Below, piece by piece: positions 20,812 through 32,376 of a DNA stretch of 64,000 nucleotides. Each line of letters opens with the position of its first letter. The stretch's first letter is position 1. The stretch is from assembly GCA_001600695.1 (NCBI GenBank), contig BCKQ01000016.1, positions 124,001-188,000 of the forward strand. Direction: 5' to 3'. Made by a program: the position numbers and the translations under genes. Source of the stretch: Ascoidea asiatica (Eukaryota; Ascomycota; Saccharomycetes; Ascoideales; Ascoideaceae). A model generated the notes under the pieces. That model worked only from the letters and a program-made list of their open reading frames with translations, had not been told where the DNA came from and did no database searches.

Positions 20812-23737
20812 CTATTTGCTTTGTCCAATTTCTTTCTGTTTTTTAACTTTTTTCCTTTCAGAAACTTTATTCAATTGCGCCCAATCAAGAAATAAATTTG
20901 GTTTCATTTTTTCTTTTCTTAATTCGGCTATTGACTCAAGTAATTTTTCACATTCATTATTCTCATTTTTGTACAATAAAGTTTTAAGTTTACTTTTGTA
21001 CTCATTAATTTCCTCTTTATTTCCTTCAGGAACACATTTTACAATTTCTGTTATAGTTTCTCCAACTAAATTAAAAGTATAATTATAATTTCCAAAAAAA
21101 AAATAAAAAAAATATTAAAGAAATGATAAATAACAAATAATTTGAATTTAAAAAAAAAACCAAACCATTCATTATTTTAATCAAAAGTTAAATATGTTTA
21201 AGTAAGTGTAAGGGGTTTTGATTATTGTTAGAAAAGTTCAACTTTTTTATTTAAAAAAATTTGATTAAACATACCATTTAAATTCATTTCTTTGAAATGT
21301 TGAAAATTGCAAGAGGAATCATTACAGTTACCTCCACTTGACTCATTAGGACATAAAGGTTTATCTGGATCAATTTTATTATTCCATGTTTTAGAAGTTA
21401 ATTTATCTTGAAATAATGGACTAAATCTATAAGATTTAAAAACTCTTAAAGATGATTCATATGGTTTGAACTTTTGATTTTCAATCTAAATTCAATTTGT
21501 TGATGTTATATAAATTTTTTGACAAAATTTTTGTTGAAATTGTTTGGTTAGTAATTTTGAAAATCTTATTAAAGTACTAAAATCTTGATTTCATATTTTT
21601 AAGGGAAATGATGAATAAATAATTTAATATTCTTTTTATCTAATTTACTATCAGAGATAATTGAAAAGAAAAAAAAGAGGAAGAATAAAAAAAATTAAAC
21701 AAGAGGAACAGAAATACAAACCTTTGGAATATCTATCTCGAAATTTTCAGAATTATAGTTACTACTATAGTTATCATTTGTACATAACAATTCATCTTCA
21801 AACCCTTTTAAATCTATTGTACCCTTTGATATTGTATCATTTTTATTTGAAATCATTTCATTTCTAATAATATTTTCATCTTCTGAGGTTTCCTGGATTT
21901 CATGGATTTCCTCATCTTTTGGAAGTATTATTATATCTAAATCATTGTCATTTGATTTAGATATACTTTGATTATTCATAGTTTCATCCTTTATCTTACT
22001 CATATCCTGAGAAACTTTTGGTTTAAACTCATCCATTTCTTCATCTATTGAAAGAATATATTCTTCATCACTAATAGGATGAGCTATTGAATGATTTTCT
22101 ATTACTTCAGATACTTCAGATTTTGAATTTATATTAAAAGTTGAATCAATCATTTGTGTATGTATATTTTTAATTGTACCATTTAAAACAACATTTTTAT
22201 TAAAATTATGATGATTATCTGTATTAACTAAGTTAATTTTACTAGTTTCAATTGGAAAAGTTGGTGAAATTGAAGAGTTTCTATTTATTTTTAGTATGGA
22301 TAAATTTAAATCAAGATTATTAGATTTTATTTCATTTTGTTTTAGTTTTTGAATTTTTTTTCCTATTTCTTTTTGTTTAAATTCAAGTAATTTTGATTTT
22401 AATAAATTTTTTTTTAAAATTGGTAAATTAACTGATTTTTTCTTATTAATTTGATCAAGTTTTAAATTTAAATTATTTAAAATTTTTTTATTATATAATA
22501 AGCTTTCATTTAAATTTTTAATTTGTAATTCAATATTATTAATTAAATTAATTTGAGATTTAATATTTGAATTAATTTCATTATATTCATTTTCAATATT
22601 ATTTATTTTCTCGGTTATTTCAATTGATGAATTTTGATTTAAATTTTTAATTGGTAATTCCGGTTTTAATTCAATTGGAGAATTTGGCTTTTTATTTTTT
22701 TGTAAATTTAAAATTGATTGTCTTAATCTTGCAATTTCTAATTCTTTTTTTTTCAATAAATCAAAGCTGTTATTATTATTATTATTATTAGTAGTATTAT
22801 TAGTAGTAGTATCACTTTTTTCATCTTCAATATTTATATTCTTTTCTTCATATTCATCTTCCTCTTCATTATCAGAGAAATAGATAATTAAATTAGATAG
22901 CCAATCATCATTTCCTAATTGTCTAAATTTTCTTTTTAAATTTATAGAATTTACATTTTGAGTTTTTATATTGGATTGGTTATTAATTGAAGAATTAACT
23001 AATTGATCAGAAGATGATAAGTATGAAGGTTGTTGTAAAATTTCATATATATTTTGATTAATAGATGAAGATGTTTTTGTATTTGGGTTCAAGTTTAAAT
23101 TTAAATTAGAGTTCGAGTTGAAATTTGAAGTAAAATTTGAGTTTGGATAAACCAAATTATTAAAGTCTTTATTATATTCAGTTTCTTGTCTCATCTCTTG
23201 GGTATCCTGGATATCTTGGATATCCTGAGTTTCCTGAATATCCTGTATGTTTTGCATGTTTTGTATATCCGGATAATACTGATCATCTTGATCATCCTGA
23301 TCATTGTTAAATTCAAAATTTTCTGTATTTTCTGTATTTTCCATATTTTCTTGATCATTTTCATCAATAGAAGATTCATAGTCAAAGGGCAAATTTAATT
23401 TCTTAAAACAATAAATTAAAGAATTTTTATCTTTTAAATTACAGTATTGTAAAATATGATTGAAATCATAACCTAAATTATATAAATCTAAAACTGCTTC
23501 ATAAATTGGGTTTCTCAATTGTCTTTTTTTTTTGAATAAAATAAGATATGGATTATTTATTTCTGATTGTGATGATATATTCAAAGAATTATTAATATTA
23601 ACTGTATCAGTATCATTGGAATAATTAATATTTGAATTATTGATATTTGCAGTGTTTATAATATTTCTTATGTCGGCGGTTAAGGAATTATGATCAGAAT
23701 CGTTAGCAAAGTTTAAGTTTCTTGAAAGAGTATCCAT
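20812..23737 (-). CDS. zf-C3H1 (Red1/ZFC3H1-type) zinc-finger protein, three exons
   Basis: Exons are 21722-23737, 21275-21485 and 20812-21065. Intron 1 (21486-21721) has a GTTTGT donor, TACTAAC at 21547-21553 and a TTTAG end; intron 2 (21066-21274) has GTATGT and TTTAG. Phases join exactly, giving about 826 residues. Exon 2 encodes FKPYESSLRVFKSYRFSPLF and a finger with Cys717, Cys726, Cys731 and His735 (C-x8-C-x4-C-x3-H), the zf-C3H1 signature of S. pombe Red1 and human ZFC3H1, scaffolds linking nuclear RNA to the exosome. Exon 1 has a conserved-looking N-terminus (about 75-120), Asp/Gln/Asn repeats, and a coiled coil (about 325-460). Exosome function is inferred from the family. Reading exon 1 alone would give a 680-residue product lacking the zinc finger. 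Confidence 0.82.
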
Positions 23738-24952
23738 TGGGAGTAAATTTGAAAATGTTATTACTGATTGATAGGATTGTTTGAGTAGTTCATTATAGTG
23801 TTTTCTATGTAATTTTTAATATTAAAAGCAAGAGAATAAAGAAAAAAAAACTAAAGAAATTAAAAAATCAAACGATTTAATCTATTATTTAATTATTTTA
23901 TCATTTTATTATTTTATCCATTTATAAAATTGAGTAATTTAAAAACTCAAAAGCGGTCACATGACGTATCATGTGATTTGTGATTAAGTAATCAATTACC
24001 TAATCCGATTATATAATTCATTACGTAATTTGATTACATAAGCAATTACGTAACACTGCTTACTAATCCCTTACCTAATTTTGCATCAGGGTCGGAATAA
24101 ACAGTTGTTTCCAGCAGGGAGTGAATCTGAACACGCCCTGCTTCTGCTTTTTCTTCTTCTCCTGAGCAAGAGTCGAGTAACAAACTCACCTTTCACTATG
24201 AAAACAAGTGCTGAAGCGAAGTGACTAACCGTAATCAATCAATAAATCAATACTAAATCAATTAACCACTCCAAGCAAGTGTTTATTTAAACCTTTATTT
24301 ATTTATTATTTATTATTTATTATTTATTATTTGCTATTATTCATATATTTATTTCTTTAACACTGTATTGATTGACTGATTGACTGATTGATTGATTCAA
24401 GTTTTTTAAAGATATTTATTCAAAATCCAACAATTTTATTTCAGATTCACCAAATAAATATTATTCGATTATCCTTTTTATCCTTTTTATCCAATTTATC
24501 CAATTTATCCTATTAATCTTTTTATTAATTTAATATCTGATTTACTTTGATTTTAACATAGTAAAAAAAAATTGATTATTTCTGATTTTCTCTAACAATT
24601 AACTACAATTAATTACAAATAATTACAAATTCTCCAATTATTCAAGTTCTTTTTCATTATTTCAATAAGTAATATAATCTGAATCAAAATTGCGACTGTA
24701 GTTGATATTATCAATATTACTTTCTGAGAAAAGGGGTATTCAATTCAAAAATTAACAATAATTTACAATAATTAAGATAATATCTTTCATATCTATTTCC
24801 AATTACAATTAATATTCCAATTACAATATCAATTAAAGTATTAGTATCAAATACAATTAAAATATTAATATTAGAATCAATATCAATATCAATATCAATA
24901 ATAAGATAAATCTCAATCTTTAAATTCCACTTATTCTTTCAATCTTTCAAAA
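23738..24952. promoter_or_regulatory. Divergent zf-C3H1/OSH upstream region with bZIP- and E-box-like sites
   Basis: GTCACATGAC (23956-23965) and ATCATGTGAT (23968-23977) are adjacent E-box-like palindromes. Two TTACGTAA palindromes lie at 24021-24028 and 24046-24053, a pattern bound by Yap/Cst6-type bZIP factors. A modest G+C patch spans about 24085-24185. The rest is A+T-rich and repetitive (ATTT and TTATCC runs). Confidence 0.5.
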
Positions 24953-25482
24953 ATGCCATTAGGTTTAAAAGTGCCAAAGCTAACTTGTATGTTTTAAATA
25001 TTAATTTACTATTAATTCCTCTTCCTTTAACATTATTTGTTACTACTATTATTATTACTATTATTATTATTAACATTAGGTATTCAATTATTTAGCTAAG
25101 TATTGATACCTATCCTTATTTTATTATTCTACTACTTTATTATATCATATTATTATATTATTATATTATTTATATTATTACTATTATATCGTATTATAAA
25201 ATTATAATACTTTACCAAACTTACTTACTTTATAACTTTACTACTCTACCTCTTTCATTATTTTTATATTATTTAATATTCTTTTATCCTTTTATAAATT
25301 ATCTTACTTTTTTTCATTCTCCATTTTTCTTTTTTATATTTATATTTATATTTACATTTACATTTACATTTACATTTACATCCACTTCATTTATCTTTAT
25401 ATTTATATATATATATATAAATATTTTCAAATATTCCTTATTATTTGAACATTTAAATAATAATAATAATAATAACAATAAC

Positions 25483-25517
<35 letters not shown>

Positions 25518-27110
25518 CAATTACAAATTAATTAACATATTTGATTTAAAGTCAATTTTACTAACAATCTCCTAATTATGTTTTCATTTATGCCTTCAGC
25601 TATAACTTCATCATCATCTTCTAAAATTGATAATTCAAATACAAATACATCTTCATCCAATTCAAATATAAATAATAAAAATGATATTAATAATAATATA
25701 ATCAATAGTACGAATAATAATCAAACTTTAAATTCAAATAATATTCAATCTGATAAAAAAATAATATTAAATGATGAAGAAATAAATATTGATGATATAG
25801 ATGAAATGGATGATCAAGGTCAATCAATTCTTATGGGTATTATATCTCAATTAAGACCAGGTTGTGATTTAAGTAGAATTACTTTACCAACTTTTATACT
25901 TGAAAGAAAATCAATGTTAGAAAGAATTACAAATCAATTACAAAATCCAAATTTAATTATTCAAGCTTCAATTACAATTGATCCAATTGAAAGATTTTTA
26001 TTAGTACTTAAATGGTATTTATCTGGTTGGCATATTGCTCCAAAAGCTGTTAAAAAACCTTTAAATCCAGTTTTAGGTGAATATTTTACTTCTTATTGGA
26101 ATATTCCAATTGATAATTCAAATAATACTCAATCTGCTTTTTATATTAGTGAACAAACTTCTCATCATCCTCCAAAATCTTCTTATTATTATAGTATTCC
26201 TGAATCTCATATTAGAGTTGATGGTATTTTAATTCCAAAATCTAAATTTTTAGGTAATTCTTCTGCTGCAATTATGGAAGGTTTATCAATTTTAAAATTT
26301 TTAAATATTAAAAATAAAAATTTTAATAATCAATCTGAATTTTATACTTTAACTCAACCAAATGTTTATGCAAGAGGTATACTTTTTGGTAAATTAAAAT
26401 TAGAATTAGGTGATCATTTAATTTTAAAATGTCCTTATAATAATTTAACTGCAGATATTGAATTTAAAACTAAAGGTTTTATTTCTGGAACTTATGATGC
26501 AATTTTTGGTTATATTAAAGATACAAAATCAAATAAAAATTTATTTGAATTTTCTGGTAAATGGAATAATGTTATTTTTTTTAAAGATTTAAGATCTCCT
26601 TTAAATAAGAAAAAAATCTTTTTAAATGTTAATAATTCAATTAATTTAAAACCAAATGTTAGACCAATTAATGAACAAGGAGAATTTGAATCAAGAAGAT
26701 TATGGTTAAATGTTTGTAATGCTTTAAGTAAAAGAAATCATGAATTAGCAACTGATGAAAAATTTAAAATTGAAAATGAACAAAGAGAATTAGCTAAAAA
26801 AAGAATTGAAGATGATATAGAATTTCATCCAAAATTATTTAAAAAAAATACAAATTTTAATCCAGCAGATTTAACTTCATTTTCTTCACCAACTGATAAT
26901 ATTGTTACTAATAATGATCCATTAAATGCTATGGAATATATTTTATATAAAAATATTAAAGATGATGATAACCCTGAAGATCAAATTAAATCAATTTTAT
27001 CAGTTGCTCCAATTTTACCTGGACAAACTTTTAATCCAGAATTTGAAATACCAGCATTTCAAAAACATACCAATGAAAATCAATTAACTGAATCAAAGGT
27101 ATTAAATTAA
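24953..27110 (+). CDS. OSH6: Oxysterol-binding protein homologue Osh6/Osh7, two exons
   Basis: Exon 1 is 24953-24986 (MPLGLKVPKLT plus one base). The intron 24987-25599 (613 nt) starts GTATGT, has TACTAAC at 25559-25565 and ends CCTTCAG; exon 2 is 25600-27110. The 514-residue product keeps the frame. An in-intron ATG (25578) would give a slightly different N-terminus but overlaps the branch-to-acceptor stretch. SQLRPGCDLSRITLPTFIL, WYLSGWHIAPKAVKKPLNPV, the EQTSHHPP fingerprint (about 196-203) and LAKKRIEDDIEFHPKLF match Osh6/Osh7 strongly. These carry phosphatidylserine from ER to plasma membrane in exchange for PI4P. There are no PH or ankyrin domains, as in the short OSBP class. The Ser/Asn-rich N-terminal 70 residues are species-specific. 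Confidence 0.93.
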
Positions 27111-28059
27111 TTAATATAAATATTAACATAAATATTTTTTATTAAGCTATTTATAATATTCAAATAACTAACTATTAATATCATTTTAATAATATAATAT
27201 ATAATAGACCAACCTAAATTAAAGCTTGAAGAGAGTTCAACAAAAATATTTATTTCAAATATTAGATAATGTTTTTGAAACTTTTTTAAATCATTAAACT
27301 ACTAAACTACTAAACTACTAAACTACTTTTTTAACTACTTTTTTTTGACCAATTCTTTTTTTTTTTATAATTGTTTTTCTAATTTTGAGTTCAAATGTTT
27401 TTGTTATTTAAATTTCGATTCTCTCTTTTTTTTTTAATATATAAAGAATTATTTATTGTTTTATTTTTGAATTATTTTATTACTTACTTACTATATCTAA
27501 CTTTTTCTTTGAAAAATAATCTTTTTAGTTACTTTTTTTTTTTTTTTTTTTCTTATATAAACTTATCTACTTAGTAATTGAATATATTATAATATAAATG
27601 AAAAATTAAAGCCAAAGTCAAAAAAAAAAAATAAAAAACGTAATGTTAATGCTTTAGAATCAATTGAATTTTAGATTTTAAATTTTAGATTTGAATAATT
27701 TAGGAGAGTTTCGAAATGATTCTGAGTAAATAAAAAATAATATTAAATGTAATAAATGTAATAAATATGCTTTATCGTAACGTTTAGGAAATTATTTAAA
27801 TAAAAAATCCCCTTTTTATAAAATTGTTGAGTAAATTGAAGTTAAAATTGAAAAAGAAACAGAGTTAATTTTAAATTGTAATTAATTTATTACTTTTTAA
27901 AAAAAAAAAATTAAAAAGAAGTAAGAAGTCAAATAAATTATGAATGAAATTTGAATGACACTAGACTAATGAATATATATATATATAAATATACTGTAGA
28001 TAAAGAATATAAATTTATAAGAATGATTTTAGACATAGATTTTGTTTATTTAAAAATAG
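27111..28059. other. Convergent OSH6/AGX1 3' region, no gene seen
   Basis: Very A+T-rich with poly-T runs (for example near 27533-27551) and a short ACTACTAA repeat near 27297-27325. No island, tRNA or coding frame. Confidence 0.6.
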
Positions 28060-29241
28060 TTATTTTTTGGGAGGAGTATAACCTAATTGAATTAAAGTAT
28101 CTTTAATTGAATCAATTGTTAATTGAATATCATTTCTTGAATCATCCATTACAGATATACCCATATGACCAATTCTAAAATAAGTACCAAGAATATCTTT
28201 ATGAATACCACCAGCTAAGATAATATTTTTTTCATTAGACATTTTTGATAAAAATTGATTACCATTAATATTTTTTGGAAAATAAATAGCAGTTAAACCA
28301 TTTGCAGAAGAATTTTTATTTGAAACTAAATTTAAACCAAAATTAATTAATTGATTTTTTAAATAATTTGAAGAAATAATATGTTTTTGAAATCTTTTAT
28401 TTAAATCACCAATTGATAAAATTTGAGATAAAGAAGTATTTAAAGAATTAATTAATTGACAAGATGGAGTTGCAAAATATGAAGGTTTATTATTTTCATA
28501 ATTTTTCATAATTGGAGTCCATTTTTTTAAAGAACAATAAAAATTTAAATTTTTTTTTTTATTTAAAGATAAATTTATTGCTCTTTCAGAAATAAATAAA
28601 ATTGATAAACCTGGAGGTACACCAATTGCTTTTTGAGAAGCAGTTAAAACAAGATCTAAATTCCAATTTGTAAATTGAATTTCTTCAACACCAACAGAAC
28701 AAACACCATCAACAATAATTAAAGTTTCTGGAGATAATTTTTTAATTAAATTTGAAATTTTTTTAATATTTGATAAAACACCAGTTGAAGTATCAACATG
28801 AGTTATAGTTATAATTTTAAAAAATTTTTCATTTAATTTTTTTTCTAAAGTATTTAAATTAATTTCTTCACCAATTTTTTCACTTGAAATTTTTTCAACA
28901 TTTTTAAAATTATAAAAATTTTTAAAACAATCAAAAAATGAATCGGAGAAAAATCCAGTTGATAAAACTAAAATATTATCATTTTCAGGATCTTCAATTA
29001 AATTTGAAGCAACAATATCCCAACCTAAAGTACCAGAACCTGATAAAACATAAGCTTGATCATTTAAATTATTTGAATTAAATAAAATTCTTAAATTTTT
29101 TAAAACATTTTGAAAAATTGAAATAAATGGTTGATGAGTATGAGATAAAGATGGAGAAGCATTTGATAATAAAACTTCATTTGAAACTTCAATTGAACCG
29201 GGGATCATAAGAAGTTGATGATTAGCTTGTTTAAAAGACAT
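28060..29241 (-). CDS. AGX1: Alanine:glyoxylate aminotransferase
   Basis: This 393-residue class-V PLP enzyme makes glycine from glyoxylate and alanine. MIPGSIEVSNEVL at the N-terminus matches the family's PGPI/E..V start, YVLSGSGTLGWD (about 63-74) is the cofactor phosphate-binding loop, HVDTSTGVLSNI and IVDGVCSVGVEEI give the PLP Asp, and LTASQKAIGVPPG contains the Schiff-base lysine (about residue 203). YFRIGHMG near the C-terminus matches the substrate-binding Arg segment. Length equals S. cerevisiae Agx1 (385) closely. The C-terminus (YTPPKK) is not an obvious peroxisomal PTS1. Divergent from KAR5. Confidence 0.93.
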   Translation of the reverse strand: MSFKQANHQLLMIPGSIEVSNEVLLSNASPSLSHTHQPFISIFQNVLKNLRILFNSNNLNDQAYVLSGSGTLGWDIVASNLIEDPENDNILVLSTGFFSDSFFDCFKNFYNFKNVEKISSEKIGEEINLNTLEKKLNEKFFKIITITHVDTSTGVLSNIKKISNLIKKLSPETLIIVDGVCSVGVEEIQFTNWNLDLVLTASQKAIGVPPGLSILFISERAINLSLNKKKNLNFYCSLKKWTPIMKNYENNKPSYFATPSCQLINSLNTSLSQILSIGDLNKRFQKHIISSNYLKNQLINFGLNLVSNKNSSANGLTAIYFPKNINGNQFLSKMSNEKNIILAGGIHKDILGTYFRIGHMGISVMDDSRNDIQLTIDSIKDTLIQLGYTPPKK

Positions 29242-30446
29242 TTTTATTTAATTGCTACTTAGTTATTATTTAGTTGTTATTTAGTTGTTATTTAGTTGTT
29301 ATTTTAGAGCTATTTTGAAAATTTATTGAATAATAATACAGTACTAGTATAATAATAATAATTAGAATAAGAAGAATATGGAATAAAGGAAGAAGAAGGC
29401 AAATAAAACAAAGAAGAAAGAAAATGTAATTTATAATAAAATGAAGCTTCTTTTGATAATATTCGACTAGTGATCAAGTTCGATGAGCATGAAATAAATG
29501 TAATAAAAGAATTAAAAGAATTAAAAGAATTAAAAGAATTAAAAAAATATTAAATTGAAATAAAAAGGTGTTTTAAGCCAATGAAAGCCAAGGAAAGCCA
29601 AGGAAAGCGTGAGAAACAGGCAAAAACAAGCAAAAACTGGGAAAAACTGGGAAATTGTGGAGGAAGGAAGATTTCAGCGGGCAGCAGCGTCGAGTTTCTG
29701 CTTCGGGGAAAAAGAACAGCGCTGCAGCACCCCGCCAGAAGCAGACGGAAATAAGGAAAAAAAGAATACACGTGGCACGGCTGACTTCCGAGGGGGCTTG
29801 GATTTTGAACCACTGCAATGGATCATGTACATGTATGTGTTTCTAGGTGCACGTGCTATTTAGAGACCATGATGTTGGGTGCCGTACTCAAACGTATGCT
29901 AGACATACGCATACATGATCCGTTGTTCTGGATTTTAAAATATTGACGCCGGATTTGTGGATCTTTTTATGTAATCCGGATTGTGATTTATTTCCGTGCA
30001 AGGACTGCGATTTCCATTTGTAATCCTTATTTTCTCCTGTTTGTTTACTGAAACGATCAAAAACTTTTTTGTTTTGTTTTGTTTTGTTTTGTTTCTTTGA
30101 GTAAATTGAAATTGATTCAAATCCATCATTGAATTGAATTGAATTGAATTGAATAAAATAATATCATTGATGAAACTGATATAATCAAGCATTCAATCAT
30201 CTATAAATATTGAATCATTCACAGTTGCTTCAATCCTATTCTTCTCAAGTTGTCTGAAACTCATTCCATGTGAAAATAACAATCTTTCATAAAATGATTG
30301 ATCTTTTTTTTCAATACAATCTCTAAAAAATGTGATTTTACTTCACTATTACTGAAATGATATATATATAGGATGTTTTCTATTCAAATTCAATGCTTCT
30401 TACTTAAATTCAATCACTTAATCATCTATAAACTCAAATATTACAA
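29242..30446. promoter_or_regulatory. Divergent AGX1/KAR5 upstream region with G+C island
   Basis: Bases about 29570-29900 are G+C-rich and hold CACGTG at 29769-29774 and 29850-29855. A 9-bp AAAAGAATT tandem repeat lies near 29507-29545 and a GTTTT repeat near 30063-30092. TATATATA at 30361-30368 lies about 80 bp before the KAR5 start. Pheromone-type TGAAAC strings occur near 30049 and 30256 but lack the complete TGAAACA. Frames across the island look non-coding. Confidence 0.5.
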
Positions 30447-32354
30447 ATGTTCTTACAAAATTTTTATTTCCCATTTCTTATAATAACCTCTCAAGCATTA
30501 AAAATTCCATGGATTTCAAGTAATGATAATATAAAACCTAAAAATGATTTAAATAACTTACCAAATTCAAATTATCAAAAAGATATTGATTTGAATTATA
30601 ATAATGAAATTATAGATCAATTATTACAAAGACAAGAACTTTTACTTAATTCAAATAATGACTTCAATTATAATGATAATGATAATAATAATGATAATGA
30701 AAATATTAATAAATTTAAATCAATTGAGAATTTGGAAATTTTTAAAATTGAAAATTTAAAAAATAATTTCAATTTAGAATGTTCAATAAAATTCTTAAAT
30801 CCAATTTTAAATAAATGTTCTTATAATTTTGAAATTATAAATAATAATAATAATTTAAAAAATTTTATTTCTTTAAATTTTGCAATTTGTCAATTAATTT
30901 CAAATGGTATTCAAATTCCAAATTCTTGTAATAATTTATTAATAAATTCAAATCAAAAAAATTATTTCTCAAATAATAATAATATTGAAAATAACAATAA
31001 TAATAATAATAATAATAATAATGAAAATTTTGAATTATTGATTAATGATTATTCTTTAGATAACTTCAATAACAAAAACCAAAACCAAAACCAAAACCAA
31101 AATGGAAATGGAAATGGAAATGGAAATGAAAATAATGATATGTCATTATGTATGAAATCAATGTTTAAATCTCCTCAATATTGGACAACTTATGATTCAT
31201 GTTATAAAGTTGTGAATTACGGTTGTATTCAATCTTCAATTCCATATGAAAAAAATGAAATTTTAAAATTACATTTAAATGTAACTAATTTTTATAAAAA
31301 ATTTAATAATGAATTAAATTTAAATTTTAATAATTATTTAAAATTTAATAAAAAATATAATGAATTAAATAAAAAATTTTCAAAAGAAATTGAAATTTCA
31401 ATTTTAAATAAACTTAATTTCTTAAATTATTCAATTAATAATTCAATTAATAATTCACTCTCTGATTCAATAAATTTATCAAATAATTTAACTAAAAAAT
31501 TAACTTCAAATTTAAATTTAAATTTAAATAATAATTTAAATAATTTTAAATTTGAAATTAATGAATTTTTATTTAATGATTTTTTACCAAATTTTTATTT
31601 AAATTTAAATGAAATTTCAAATGAATTTAAAAATGAAGATTATTTAAATCAAATTAAAAATTTTAAAGAAAATTATATAAATGATTTAAAAGAAATTTCA
31701 AATTATTCAAAAAATGAAATTAATGAAATTAATTTAAATTCTATAAAAGTTTCAAAAAATTTTAATAAATTTATAAATAATTTTAATAATTCAATTGAAA
31801 ATATTAATAATTTAACAATTAATCAAAATTTAATTTTAAATAATTTATTTAATAAAAGTTTAAATGAATTTGAAATTAAAAAATTAAATTTTGAAAATTC
31901 AACAAATTTTTTCTTTAATAAAATTTCATTAATCTTAAATGAATTCAAATCAATTGAAGATAATAATGATAATAATGATAATAATGGTAATAATGGTAAT
32001 AATGGTAATAAATTTTCAATATTGATAATAATTTTTAAATTTTTTATAAGAAATTTAATAAATTTAAGTTTAATTTTAGAGAAATTTATAAATGGAATTA
32101 AATTAATTTTTAATAATATATTAATATTTATAATTTCAATTTTAATTATATATTATATAATTTATTTTAATTTAATTAAACCAATTTTAAATAAAATTGA
32201 AAATAAAATATGTGATAAGAGAAAATGGAAAAATTTGATAAATAAAAATGGAATTAGAATAAGTAAAATTATTATAATTATAATTTGTTTAAATATTGGA
32301 ATTATTGGAGGTAAAGAATTTTCTAAAAAAATGAATGATTTATTATTTATATAA
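30447..32354 (+). CDS. KAR5: Kar5-type nuclear fusion protein
   Basis: This 635-residue membrane protein fits the Kar5/Tht1/Brambleberry family, needed for nuclear envelope fusion after mating. The N-terminus (FLQNFYFPFLIITSQALKIP) is a signal peptide. The cysteine-rich domain follows: residues near 110-150 (LECSIKFLNPILNKCSYNFE, then LNFAICQLISNGIQIPNSC) and 230-270 (MSLCMKSMFKSPQYWTTYDS, then CYKVVNYGCIQ) match the Kar5 pattern of paired cysteines, split here by a large Asn-rich insert. A long Asn/Leu/Lys-rich coiled-coil-like region leads to C-terminal hydrophobic segments (about 520-545, 560-585, 605-625). The gene is convergent with RLP7, with only 22 bp between stop codons. Confidence 0.85.
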   Translation: MFLQNFYFPFLIITSQALKIPWISSNDNIKPKNDLNNLPNSNYQKDIDLNYNNEIIDQLLQRQELLLNSNNDFNYNDNDNNNDNENINKFKSIENLEIFKIENLKNNFNLECSIKFLNPILNKCSYNFEIINNNNNLKNFISLNFAICQLISNGIQIPNSCNNLLINSNQKNYFSNNNNIENNNNNNNNNNNENFELLINDYSLDNFNNKNQNQNQNQNGNGNGNGNENNDMSLCMKSMFKSPQYWTTYDSCYKVVNYGCIQSSIPYEKNEILKLHLNVTNFYKKFNNELNLNFNNYLKFNKKYNELNKKFSKEIEISILNKLNFLNYSINNSINNSLSDSINLSNNLTKKLTSNLNLNLNNNLNNFKFEINEFLFNDFLPNFYLNLNEISNEFKNEDYLNQIKNFKENYINDLKEISNYSKNEINEINLNSIKVSKNFNKFINNFNNSIENINNLTINQNLILNNLFNKSLNEFEIKKLNFENSTNFFFNKISLILNEFKSIEDNNDNNDNNGNNGNNGNKFSILIIIFKFFIRNLINLSLILEKFINGIKLIFNNILIFIISILIIYYIIYFNLIKPILNKIENKICDKRKWKNLINKNGIRISKIIIIIICLNIGIIGGKEFSKKMNDLLFI

Positions 32355-32376
32355 AGAGTATATATTGTATATATAA

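Noticed and set aside
20816-21082. 88-codon plus-strand frame
   Set aside because: Antisense shadow of exon 3 of the zf-C3H1 gene, which splices in phase.
25578-25599. ATG at 25578 as the OSH6 start
   Set aside because: It lies between a TACTAAC branch site and a CCTTCAG acceptor; the upstream 34-nt exon joins in frame.
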